From assembly GCA_964385695.1 (NCBI GenBank), contig CAYLQA010000029.1:1-47425 (forward strand): a stretch of DNA of 47,425 nucleotides, in the 5' to 3' direction. The position numbers and the translations under genes are program-made. Below, in pieces: positions 7,962 through 14,986 of this stretch. The notes below the pieces were generated by a model that saw only the letters and a list, made by a program, of their open reading frames with translations, did not search any database and had not been told where the DNA came from. Positions within the stretch are counted from its first letter, which is position 1; each line of letters starts with the position of its first letter. This stretch comes from CAYLQA01 sp964385695. Its GTDB lineage: Bacteria; Desulfobacterota; Desulfobulbia; Desulfobulbales; Desulfurivibrionaceae.

Positions 7962-8744
7962 ATGATACGCTCGCTTTTTTCCGGCAAAACAGGCATGACC
8001 GGGCAGGAGTTACAGCTTGACACCATTGCCAACAACCTGGCAAACGTTAACACCGCAGGCTTTAAAAAAAGCCGGGCCCAATTCGAAGATCTTTTTTACC
8101 AGGAGCTTCGGGCCGTTGGAGCCGAGACGGCAGGGGGCGGCATGGTGCCCGCCGGCATACAGGTAGGTCTTGGTGTACGCCCTTCCTCGGTGCAAAAAAT
8201 CTTCACCCAGGGCAGCCTGCAGGAAACCGGCAACGAGCTGGATCTGGCCATTGAGGGCAAAGGATTTTTCCAGGTCCTGCGTGACGGCGAAGAATTCTTC
8301 ACCCGTGCCGGCGCCTTTACCTTAGACGGTGACGGCAATATTGTTACCCAAAACGGTGACCGGTTGCAGCCGGAGTTTGCCGTTCCCACTGGCACCGTCT
8401 CAATAGGTATAGACTCGGGAGGCTTACTCACAGCCCAGAATGCCAACCAACAAACCCTGGGCACGGTTCAGCTCACCCTGCACAACTTTGTCAATCCCGG
8501 CGGCCTGCGCAGTGTGGGAGCCAACCTCTTTGTCGAAACCGAGGCTTCCGGAGCTCCAACCGAGGCCAATCCTGGCACCCAGGGCAACGGCATCATCCTC
8601 CAGCGCTTCACAGAGGTCTCCAATGTGGACGTCACCGAGGAACTGGTCAACATGATCATCACCCAGCGCGCCTTTGAGACAAACTCAAAATCCGTCCAAA
8701 CGTCGGACAGACTGCTTGAAATTGCCAACAGCCTGGTCCGTTAG
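7962..8744 (+). CDS. flgG: Flagellar distal-rod protein FlgG
   Basis: FlgG builds the distal rod that crosses the periplasm. The length of 260 residues equals that of enteric FlgG. Motifs are MIRSLFSGKTGMTGQELQLD at the start, NNLANVNTAGFKKSRAQFEDLFYQ with the FlgG-specific extension QVGLGVRPSSVQKIFTQGS, then NELDLAIEGKGFF, and the C-terminal EVSNVDVTEELVNMIITQRA. AGGGGAAC precedes the ATG by a few bases. It lies 36 bases downstream of flgF and 12 bases upstream of flgA. Confidence 0.97.
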   Translation: MIRSLFSGKTGMTGQELQLDTIANNLANVNTAGFKKSRAQFEDLFYQELRAVGAETAGGGMVPAGIQVGLGVRPSSVQKIFTQGSLQETGNELDLAIEGKGFFQVLRDGEEFFTRAGAFTLDGDGNIVTQNGDRLQPEFAVPTGTVSIGIDSGGLLTAQNANQQTLGTVQLTLHNFVNPGGLRSVGANLFVETEASGAPTEANPGTQGNGIILQRFTEVSNVDVTEELVNMIITQRAFETNSKSVQTSDRLLEIANSLVR

Positions 8745-8756
8745 GAGTAACAAGAG

Positions 8757-9473
8757 ATGACTCTTTGTAAAAAAATTATCCTCGCCCTTATCCTTCTCCT
8801 GCCCCTTCATGCCGAGGCAGGAGAAAGGGCTTTGCATATTGGCACCCAAGAGCTCCGGGACATCTTTCAGGAGGTTGTGTTTGAAAACGCACCCTGGCCG
8901 GAGCAGGATCTCAATGTAGCCCACTTCATCAGCCGCCCGGAATATGTCACCGTACCGGCAGGAAATTTAGGATACCGAGTCCAGAAGAAGCCCAAGACTG
9001 CCCATTTGGGTAGAAAGATAGTGAGCGTAACCTTGCTTGTCGATGGCAAGGATTACGGCCAGGTCAAGATGAGCGGCGATCTCCAGCTTTTCGGCAACGT
9101 CATCTGCACAAACAAACGCCTGAGCAGAAATAGCATCCTCTCAGAAGATGACATCTCCCTTGTTCGACAAAACATCTCCATGCTTGACAGCGGCCTGATC
9201 CAAGATCCCCAAAAGGCCATTGGAAAAAAAATTAGGTCTTCGCTCCGGGCGGGAGCCATTCTATACAGTCAGCTCCTGGAATCACCGCCGCTGGTGAAGC
9301 GCGGCGATTTGGTCACCATCATTGCCCAGTCACAAAGCCTCAGGGTAACCGTGCCCGGAGAGGTGCGTAATACAGGGGCCCTGGGAGATCTGGTGCGGGT
9401 AAAAAATCTCCAAAGCCGTCGCGAGGTGTATGCCAAAGTGCTTGGCACCGGCATCGTAGAAACAGAATTTTAG
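8757..9473 (+). CDS. flgA: Flagellar P-ring assembly chaperone FlgA
   Basis: FlgA is a periplasmic chaperone needed to assemble FlgI into the P ring. The 238-residue protein begins with a signal peptide of about 22 residues (LALILLLPLHAEAG cleavage region). The C-terminal half is the SAF/chaperone domain, with ICTNKRLSRNSILSEDDI, KKIRSSLRAGAILYSQLLE, PLVKRGDLVTIIAQSQSL and the terminal LQSRREVYAKVLGTG. The stop codon TAG at 9471-9473 is the first edge of a hairpin found again upstream of flgI. Placement beside flgH and flgI fits a ring-assembly group. Confidence 0.93.
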   Translation: MTLCKKIILALILLLPLHAEAGERALHIGTQELRDIFQEVVFENAPWPEQDLNVAHFISRPEYVTVPAGNLGYRVQKKPKTAHLGRKIVSVTLLVDGKDYGQVKMSGDLQLFGNVICTNKRLSRNSILSEDDISLVRQNISMLDSGLIQDPQKAIGKKIRSSLRAGAILYSQLLESPPLVKRGDLVTIIAQSQSLRVTVPGEVRNTGALGDLVRVKNLQSRREVYAKVLGTGIVETEF

Positions 9474-9495
9474 CAGTGTGGCTTGATCACACTGC
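9473..9495 (+). repeat. Hairpin element, copy 1 (flgA-flgH junction)
   Basis: GCAGTGTG pairs with CACACTGC around a CTTGA loop (plus one G-T pair at the loop). A second copy at 10234-10256 keeps the loop but changes the third base pair from A-T to G-C, so pairing is conserved. It begins at the flgA stop and ends 13 bases before the flgH ATG. Confidence 0.6.
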
Positions 9496-9508
9496 AAAGG
9501 AGCATTCC

Positions 9509-10216
9509 ATGCGGATCACATTCAAAATTATCCTCCTTGGCGGAATTCTTGCCATCAGCTCAGGCTGTGTTTCATCGGGCAATCAAAGCGCCCAGCAGCG
9601 TCTTCCCGAGCGATTCAGCATGCCGCCGCAACAACCGGCAAAAACGATCCCCCAGGAGGGTTCTATTTTTGGGGCCAACCAAGGGCTTGACCTTTATGCC
9701 GATGGCCGGGCCAACAAGATTGGCGACATCATCCTGGTCCGGGTGGTTGAGTCCTCCAGCGGAAAAAAAGAGGCCAACACCAAGACGGAGCGTGAATCCA
9801 CCACCACCGGCGGTATCTCCAGCCTGTTTGGCTTTTTAACCTGGGTGGGTGAAAAGAACAGCCGTTATACCCCGTCGCTGACAAATATCCAGGCCACCCT
9901 GACCAACGATTTTGAGGGCAAGGCGGACACGAATCGCAAAAGTGATGTCACAGCCACCCTCTCAGCCCGGGTTACCGACATAACCGCGGACGGCAATCTC
10001 CTCATCCGAGGCTATCAGGAGGTTCGGGTCAACAACGAAACGCAGCACATCATCCTTTCAGGAATGGTGCGGCCTGCGGATGTAAGCTCCGACAATTCAG
10101 TGCTTTCCTCCCGCATTGCCGATTCCAGAATCGAGTACAGCGGCACGGGAGCGCTCAACGACAAGCAACAGCCCGGCTGGCTGGCAAGAACCCTTGATGT
10201 GGTTTTCCCCTTTTAA
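9509..10216 (+). CDS. flgH: Flagellar L-ring lipoprotein FlgH
   Basis: FlgH forms the outer-membrane L ring bushing of the flagellar rod. The protein of 235 residues has a lipoprotein signal with the lipobox ISSGC at about residue 20. Later it shows the family hallmarks GSIFGANQGLDLYADGRANKIGDIILV and VRPADVSSDNSVLSSRIADSRI, followed by the C-terminal GWLARTLDVVFPF. The ATG at 9509 is chosen because AAAGGAG lies 6-8 bases upstream and the lipoprotein signal starts there; an in-frame GTG further upstream lies inside the hairpin. Presence of FlgH confirms an outer membrane. Confidence 0.95.
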   Translation: MRITFKIILLGGILAISSGCVSSGNQSAQQRLPERFSMPPQQPAKTIPQEGSIFGANQGLDLYADGRANKIGDIILVRVVESSSGKKEANTKTERESTTTGGISSLFGFLTWVGEKNSRYTPSLTNIQATLTNDFEGKADTNRKSDVTATLSARVTDITADGNLLIRGYQEVRVNNETQHIILSGMVRPADVSSDNSVLSSRIADSRIEYSGTGALNDKQQPGWLARTLDVVFPF

Positions 10217-10233
10217 AAATAAAGGCCGCGTGA

Positions 10234-10256
10234 GCGGTGTGACTTGATCACACCGC
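10234..10256 (+). repeat. Hairpin element, copy 2 (flgH-flgI intergenic)
   Basis: GCGGTGTGA pairs perfectly with TCACACCGC around the same CTTGA loop as copy 1 at 9473-9495. It follows the flgH stop by 17 bases. It lacks a T tract, so it is not a standard terminator; an RNA-processing or protein-binding role is possible. Confidence 0.6.
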
Positions 10257-10364
10257 GTTGGCAGAACCTGCTAGGAAAAAACTGCCAAGCATACCAGGGA
10301 GCCTCCCCAAACAAGCAAATTATTATCAATAATATCGACCCATTAGCCAACAACGTCTCTTTGT

Positions 10365-10378
10365 GGCACATGGATTGC
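10365..10378 (+). promoter_or_regulatory. Sigma-54 type -24/-12 promoter upstream of flgI
   Basis: TGGCACATGGATTGC has GG at 10365-10366 and GC at 10377-10378 with exactly 10 bases between, nearly the full TGGCAC-N5-TTGC consensus. Transcription would start near 10390, about 50 bases before flgI. It explains the 224-base gap between flgH and flgI and suggests flgI onward is a separate transcription unit. Confidence 0.7.
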
Positions 10379-10440
10379 TTTATAACAGCCACAAAGGCGG
10401 AAAACCATTTCAGCAAGAAAAATTTGCCGGGATTTTACCC

Positions 10441-11598
10441 ATGAAGAACAAAAACCGAACAATCGCCCAGCCAAAACTCAGCGCTCCCCTTATCGCCCTG
10501 TTTTTCATGCTGGCCCTGTCTGCAACACTCCTCAGTGCAACATTTGCCCATGCCGTGCGCCTCAAAGACATGGCCTCGGTAAAGGGTGTACGAGACAATC
10601 AACTGGTGGGCTATGGGATTGTCGTGGGTTTGAACGGCACGGGTGACGGAAACAACGCTGCCTTTACCCCGCAGGGGTTAGCAAACGTCATGAAAAACCT
10701 TGGCGTGCAGGTCGACCCTGAAAAAATCAAAGTAAAAAATGTAGCCAGTGTCCTGATTACCGCCAAGCTTCCGCCCTTTGTCAAGATGGGGCAAACCATT
10801 GATGTCACCCTCTCTTCAGTGGGCGATGCCTCTTCCTTGCAAGGCGGCACCCTGCTGGCCACTCCGCTCAAGGGGTTGGACAACAAGATATACGGCCTTG
10901 CCCAAGGAGCCATCAGCATCGGTGGCTTTGAGGTAGAGGGCCAGGGTGCAGGTCGGCAAAAAAATCACCTGACCGTGGCCCGTATTCCGAACGGTGCAAC
11001 CGTGGAACGCGAAGTGCCGGTTAGTTTTGCCAACAAGGAGCGCGTTACCATCAGTCTTGATTCAGCGGACTTCACCACCATTTCCAGGTTAAAAAAGGCG
11101 GTTGATGATTTTCTCGGTGGCCCCTTTGCCACGGCCAAGGATGGCGCAACCGTGGAGATCATCATACCTGAAAAATACAGAAAGCAGGAGGTGGCCTTCT
11201 TGGCTGCCGTGGAAAATCTGGAAATTACCCCGGACTCCCCTGCCCGCGTGGTGCTCGACGAGCGCACCGGCACCGTGGTCATGGGCGAAAACGTCCGCAT
11301 CAGCAGGCTGGCCTTGAGCCACGGCAATCTGAGCCTGCAGGTTAAGGCTGCCCAAGAGCGGGCGCCGACCACTGCGGAACTGCTGGAATCCCCAACAACG
11401 GAAGACATTATCCTGGCCCGAGATCAAGTCACCACCGGCGATTTAGGTCAACGCCTTGTAACCATGCGTCCCGGAGTAACGTTAGGCGAGGTGGTTCGTG
11501 CCCTCAATTCCGTAGGCGTTGCTCCCCGAGACCTGATTGCCATATTCCAGTCCGTCAAGGCATCAGGGGCGTTGCAGGCCGACCTGGAAATTATCTAA
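10441..11598 (+). CDS. flgI: Flagellar P-ring protein FlgI
   Basis: FlgI forms the peptidoglycan-associated P ring. From the ATG at 10441 the protein has 385 residues, with a long signal peptide ending near ATFAHA. The mature start VRLKDMASVKGVRDNQLVGYGIVVGLNGTGD is diagnostic when read as shorter pieces (KDMASVKGVR, GYGIVVGLNGTGD). Other motifs are FTPQGLANVMKNLGV, KNVASVLITAKLPPF, LLATPLKGLD and the C-terminal GVAPRDLIAIFQSVKASGAL. No strong Shine-Dalgarno is visible before 10441; an upstream in-frame GTG at 10363 overlaps the sigma-54 promoter and is unlikely. Confidence 0.95.
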   Translation: MKNKNRTIAQPKLSAPLIALFFMLALSATLLSATFAHAVRLKDMASVKGVRDNQLVGYGIVVGLNGTGDGNNAAFTPQGLANVMKNLGVQVDPEKIKVKNVASVLITAKLPPFVKMGQTIDVTLSSVGDASSLQGGTLLATPLKGLDNKIYGLAQGAISIGGFEVEGQGAGRQKNHLTVARIPNGATVEREVPVSFANKERVTISLDSADFTTISRLKKAVDDFLGGPFATAKDGATVEIIIPEKYRKQEVAFLAAVENLEITPDSPARVVLDERTGTVVMGENVRISRLALSHGNLSLQVKAAQERAPTTAELLESPTTEDIILARDQVTTGDLGQRLVTMRPGVTLGEVVRALNSVGVAPRDLIAIFQSVKASGALQADLEII

Positions 11599-11608
11599 CG
11601 GAGAAAAC

Positions 11609-11917
11609 ATGGACATCATTACCGATGCAACAATAGGGCTTAAGGGAAGCAGCAATTCTGCCGATACAGTTAAAGAGAAAAAACTACGAGAGGCGTGCGC
11701 AGGATTCGAGGCCATTTTACTCAAGCAGCTGCTAGCCAGTGCTCGACAAAGCCTGCCGGAAGGCGGCCTCTTTGAAGGCGGTTTCGGCGAAGATATGTAC
11801 CGCTCCATGCAAGACGATCAGTTAGCCCAAAAAATGGCAGCGACAAACCGCTCCGGACTTGGCGAAATGCTTTACAGACAGCTCTCCCAGAATCAAACCA
11901 AGTCCCCAAGCAAATAG
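11609..11917 (+). CDS. flgJ: Rod-binding protein FlgJ, single-domain type
   Basis: The 102-residue protein corresponds to the N-terminal rod-capping domain of FlgJ: REACAGFEAILLKQLLASARQS, then GGFGEDMYRSMQDDQLAQKMA and SGLGEMLYRQL. The peptidoglycan-hydrolase domain found in enteric FlgJ is absent, as in many deltaproteobacteria and epsilonproteobacteria where a separate lytic enzyme is used. The ATG at 11609 has ACGGAG upstream. It follows flgI by 10 bases and precedes flgN by 9 bases. Confidence 0.9.
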   Translation: MDIITDATIGLKGSSNSADTVKEKKLREACAGFEAILLKQLLASARQSLPEGGLFEGGFGEDMYRSMQDDQLAQKMAATNRSGLGEMLYRQLSQNQTKSPSK

Positions 11918-11926
11918 AGGTATATC

Positions 11927-12448
11927 ATGAACGCACCGAACAATATGCAAACAGCAAAGCTTCCGGCCCGCTTTTTTGAGATCCTCAAGCAGGAAATTGC
12001 TGTTTCCCAGGAAATGCTGAGCGTTTTAAAAGAAGAAAAACAGGCCCTTATCGACATGGAGATGCAGACCATCATCAACCTCAGCCGCAAAAAGGAACAC
12101 TGCCTCAAAAGACTGCAAGGGCTCGATGAAATGATCCAGCAGGTAAGCCGTACCATCACCGGTGCCCAGCCCCATGAGAATATCAGGCTCAAAGATCTGG
12201 TCGGACTCCTCCCCCCCCTTGAGGCAAAAAAGCTGGAGGCCGTGCGTGTAAAGCTGAGCAGCCTGCGGGAAGAGGTCCTCTCCAAAAATCTGATCAATAA
12301 AAAATTCGCCGAGGAGACCAAAAACTTTTTAGGCGATGCCATCTCCACCATCACCAGCACGGTTGCAGAGCGCCCCATGTACGGCAGAAGCAAGGGGCTG
12401 AACAAACCCTCTGTCAACCAGCCTTCGCTAATCAGCCGCGAGGTGTAA
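11927..12448 (+). CDS. flgN: Flagellar chaperone FlgN
   Basis: FlgN holds FlgK and FlgL in an export-ready state. The 173-residue protein is almost entirely helical, with the FlgN-type pattern of an N-terminal coiled coil (LKQEIAVSQEMLSVLKEEKQAL, in short LKEEKQALIDMEMQTI), a conserved RKKEHCLKRLQGLDEMI segment and a second long helix LREEVLSKNLINKKFAEE. Its place directly before flgK, with a 3-base gap, supports the call because sequence conservation in FlgN is weak. Confidence 0.85.
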   Translation: MNAPNNMQTAKLPARFFEILKQEIAVSQEMLSVLKEEKQALIDMEMQTIINLSRKKEHCLKRLQGLDEMIQQVSRTITGAQPHENIRLKDLVGLLPPLEAKKLEAVRVKLSSLREEVLSKNLINKKFAEETKNFLGDAISTITSTVAERPMYGRSKGLNKPSVNQPSLISREV

Positions 12449-12451
12449 GCA

Positions 12452-14977
12452 ATGGCCGGTCTCTCCCACGTTCTCAGTGTAGCCAAAGAGGCGCTCCTCG
12501 CCCACCAACTCTCGGTGCAGGTAGCCTCTCATAATATTGCCAATGTTGACACGGAAGGCTTTACCCGGCAAACGCTGAAACTGACCACCCACGAATCAAC
12601 CCCTGTAAGCGCGGGATTGGTCGGTGGTGGTGTAACCGGTGAAGATATCACCAGAAACTATGACCAGTTCATGGTGGAACGACTGGTTGATCAACAGTCC
12701 CTTTTGGGAAACCTTGAGGCCCAGCAGCAGTCTTTGCGCCTGGTAGAAACCGTTTTCAACGAGGCTCCTGGTCTGGCACTCAACGACCTGATGAACAAAT
12801 ACTGGACGAGCCTGCAGGAACTTTCAGACAACCCGGACATCCAGGCAACCAGACAATCAGTTGAACAATCCGCCCAGTTGGTCATTGACCAACTGCAAAC
12901 CATGAGTACTGAGATGGCCAGGGCCAAATTCGACATCGGCGTCAATCTGGACACGGCCATTGAGGATGTCAACTCCATTGTCACTCAAATCGCCAACCTC
13001 AACACCCGCATTTCCGGGGCAGAATCGGCAGCCCACGATGCCAATGACCTTCGCGACAAACGGGACCTGCTCCTGAAAGACTTGTCCGATCTGGTGGACA
13101 TCACCTTTTTCGAGGATAAAAACGGCGGCTACACAGTGCTTTTGGCAAGCGGCCACACCCTGGTAGAAAGCGGAGAATCCTGGCAGGTTGATTGGGAAAA
13201 CAACGAGTTAATCTGGGTCAACCGCGATATAAACGGTATTGAGACCAGAAAAGCCATAGGCGGCGGCACGGATCTTGGCGGAAAAATCGGCGGTTGGCTT
13301 GAGGTTCGCGCTCAGCTCATTGAAGGAGACCCGGACAACTTTCTGGGCCGCCTTGATGCCTTTGCCAATGCCTTTATCCGGGAGACCAACCAACAACACA
13401 CGCAAGGCGTGGGAATTGTCCGCTTTGACTCAACCCTTACCGGTGCCGAGCAGGCGAAAAACACCTCTGTTCTTACCGGCACAGTAGATGTTGCCACAGC
13501 CACCAGCACGATTACCACGGGAACCATCAAGATAGATAATCGTGAAATAGGCGAGATCACAGGCGCAACCGCAGTGCAGGGACTCGCCATGACCAAGGCG
13601 TCCAACACCGTTGCTACGATCAACAAAGCAGAAACCAGTGTCAACGCCCGACTCACCACCCTGGTCGCCGGTGTAGCGGTTACCCCCATGGCAGCACCTG
13701 CCGCCAATGACGGAGACACTCTCTCTTTTGACCTCAACGGTGTGACCATTACCTATACCATTGATAATGATGGGGCCGGCCCCACAGACGACTCCAACAT
13801 AGCGGATCTTTCCGCAAACCTTGTTGCGGCCATCAACACCCAATTGACCACATACAATGGTCTTGCCACCACGGCAAACCCCATCACCATCCAGGCCGTT
13901 GTGGGTGACGGAACAAATGGTGGCGTAGCAGACTCCATTGTCCTGCGAAACAGCAATGCAGGAGATGAATCCAACATTATCATTGCCAACCTGACCTCTT
14001 CCTTTGCCGGCCTTGAGGCCAATCTCGGCCTTACTGCCGGCACGTACAATGCGGATAAAACGCATAATACCGGCGAGGTTACCCTATTCTCCTCCAGTAA
14101 CTACAAAGTCACTACCGGAACCGATGATGCCACCTTGCAACAGCTTGGTTTTGCAGGCATACCGTCGGATACCACGCTGGGAGACGGAACCTTTGAGTAC
14201 GGACCGGACAAAAGTCATGCCGGCCCCCTTCTTGAAGGATACAGCTACGTAGACGAACTGAGCAGAGACACCGGCAGCTTCGATATTTGGATCTACAACA
14301 CCGACGGCACCTTGGCTCTGGCCCAACCCGTAAACGTTTCCCTTGAGCGGGCTTACGACCTCGGCGACGTGGTGACTGCCATCAATGTTGCCATGAACAG
14401 CGCCAATGCCTTGACCGGCGGAACGCGCTGGATCGATGCCACAATATCAAACAACAGCCTACGGCTGACCCCGGATGCCAGCCATGAATTCGCCTTTGCC
14501 AGCGATACCAGCAATTTTCTCCAGGTGGCCGGGCTCAACACCTTTTTCACGGGCAGCAGCGCCTCTACCATCGGTTTAAACAGCGTTGTCACCAATGACC
14601 TGAACAAGATGGCCGCCGGAACCGTTGGCACCCATGGTGAAATCTTCACCGGTGACAACTCCAACTCCCTTTTGCTGACCAACATTCAACACGATGAATA
14701 CGTCAATTTCACCGGTGGGAGCCAGGACACCCTGGACGGCTTTTACAATACCCTGGTCGGTAAGGTGGCCAATGAGGCACGCACAGTCAACAGAAGCTTT
14801 GAGTTCAATGAGCTGGTCAACAACCAAATGGGTGAAATGCGCGACTCTATTTCCGGTGTTTCTCTGGATGAAGAGATGGCCAATTTGGTGAAATATCAGC
14901 ACGCATATACTGCAGCGGCCCGGCTGATCACCATATCCGATGAAATGCTGCAAACCATGCTTGATACGGTGAGGTAG
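12452..14977 (+). CDS. flgK: Flagellar hook-associated protein 1 (FlgK), enlarged
   Basis: FlgK is the first junction protein between hook and filament. The N-terminus has the rod/hook family signature (LSVQVASHNIANVDTEGFTR) and DQQSLLGNLEAQQQSL; the C-terminus ends with SLDEEMANLVKYQHAYTAAARLI and ISDEMLQTMLDTVR. At 841 residues it is much longer than the usual 450-650. The extra length is a beta-rich, Thr/Ala/Asn-rich insert at about residues 350-570, closely similar to an insert in the neighbouring FlgL (shared pieces: TNGGVA, NTG followed by L.SS, DD..L..(L/I)G). Such inserts are probably surface-exposed on the junction. Confidence 0.93.
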   Translation: MAGLSHVLSVAKEALLAHQLSVQVASHNIANVDTEGFTRQTLKLTTHESTPVSAGLVGGGVTGEDITRNYDQFMVERLVDQQSLLGNLEAQQQSLRLVETVFNEAPGLALNDLMNKYWTSLQELSDNPDIQATRQSVEQSAQLVIDQLQTMSTEMARAKFDIGVNLDTAIEDVNSIVTQIANLNTRISGAESAAHDANDLRDKRDLLLKDLSDLVDITFFEDKNGGYTVLLASGHTLVESGESWQVDWENNELIWVNRDINGIETRKAIGGGTDLGGKIGGWLEVRAQLIEGDPDNFLGRLDAFANAFIRETNQQHTQGVGIVRFDSTLTGAEQAKNTSVLTGTVDVATATSTITTGTIKIDNREIGEITGATAVQGLAMTKASNTVATINKAETSVNARLTTLVAGVAVTPMAAPAANDGDTLSFDLNGVTITYTIDNDGAGPTDDSNIADLSANLVAAINTQLTTYNGLATTANPITIQAVVGDGTNGGVADSIVLRNSNAGDESNIIIANLTSSFAGLEANLGLTAGTYNADKTHNTGEVTLFSSSNYKVTTGTDDATLQQLGFAGIPSDTTLGDGTFEYGPDKSHAGPLLEGYSYVDELSRDTGSFDIWIYNTDGTLALAQPVNVSLERAYDLGDVVTAINVAMNSANALTGGTRWIDATISNNSLRLTPDASHEFAFASDTSNFLQVAGLNTFFTGSSASTIGLNSVVTNDLNKMAAGTVGTHGEIFTGDNSNSLLLTNIQHDEYVNFTGGSQDTLDGFYNTLVGKVANEARTVNRSFEFNELVNNQMGEMRDSISGVSLDEEMANLVKYQHAYTAAARLITISDEMLQTMLDTVR

Positions 14978-14986
14978 GAGGTTCTT

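Noticed and set aside
10244..10444. 66-codon plus-strand frame between flgH and flgI
   Set aside because: It spans the hairpin and the sigma-54 promoter and has no coding character.
13430..14065. Long antisense frames within flgK and flgL
   Set aside because: They arise from the biased Gly/Ala/Thr-rich codons of the inserts and vary in frame; no start signals.
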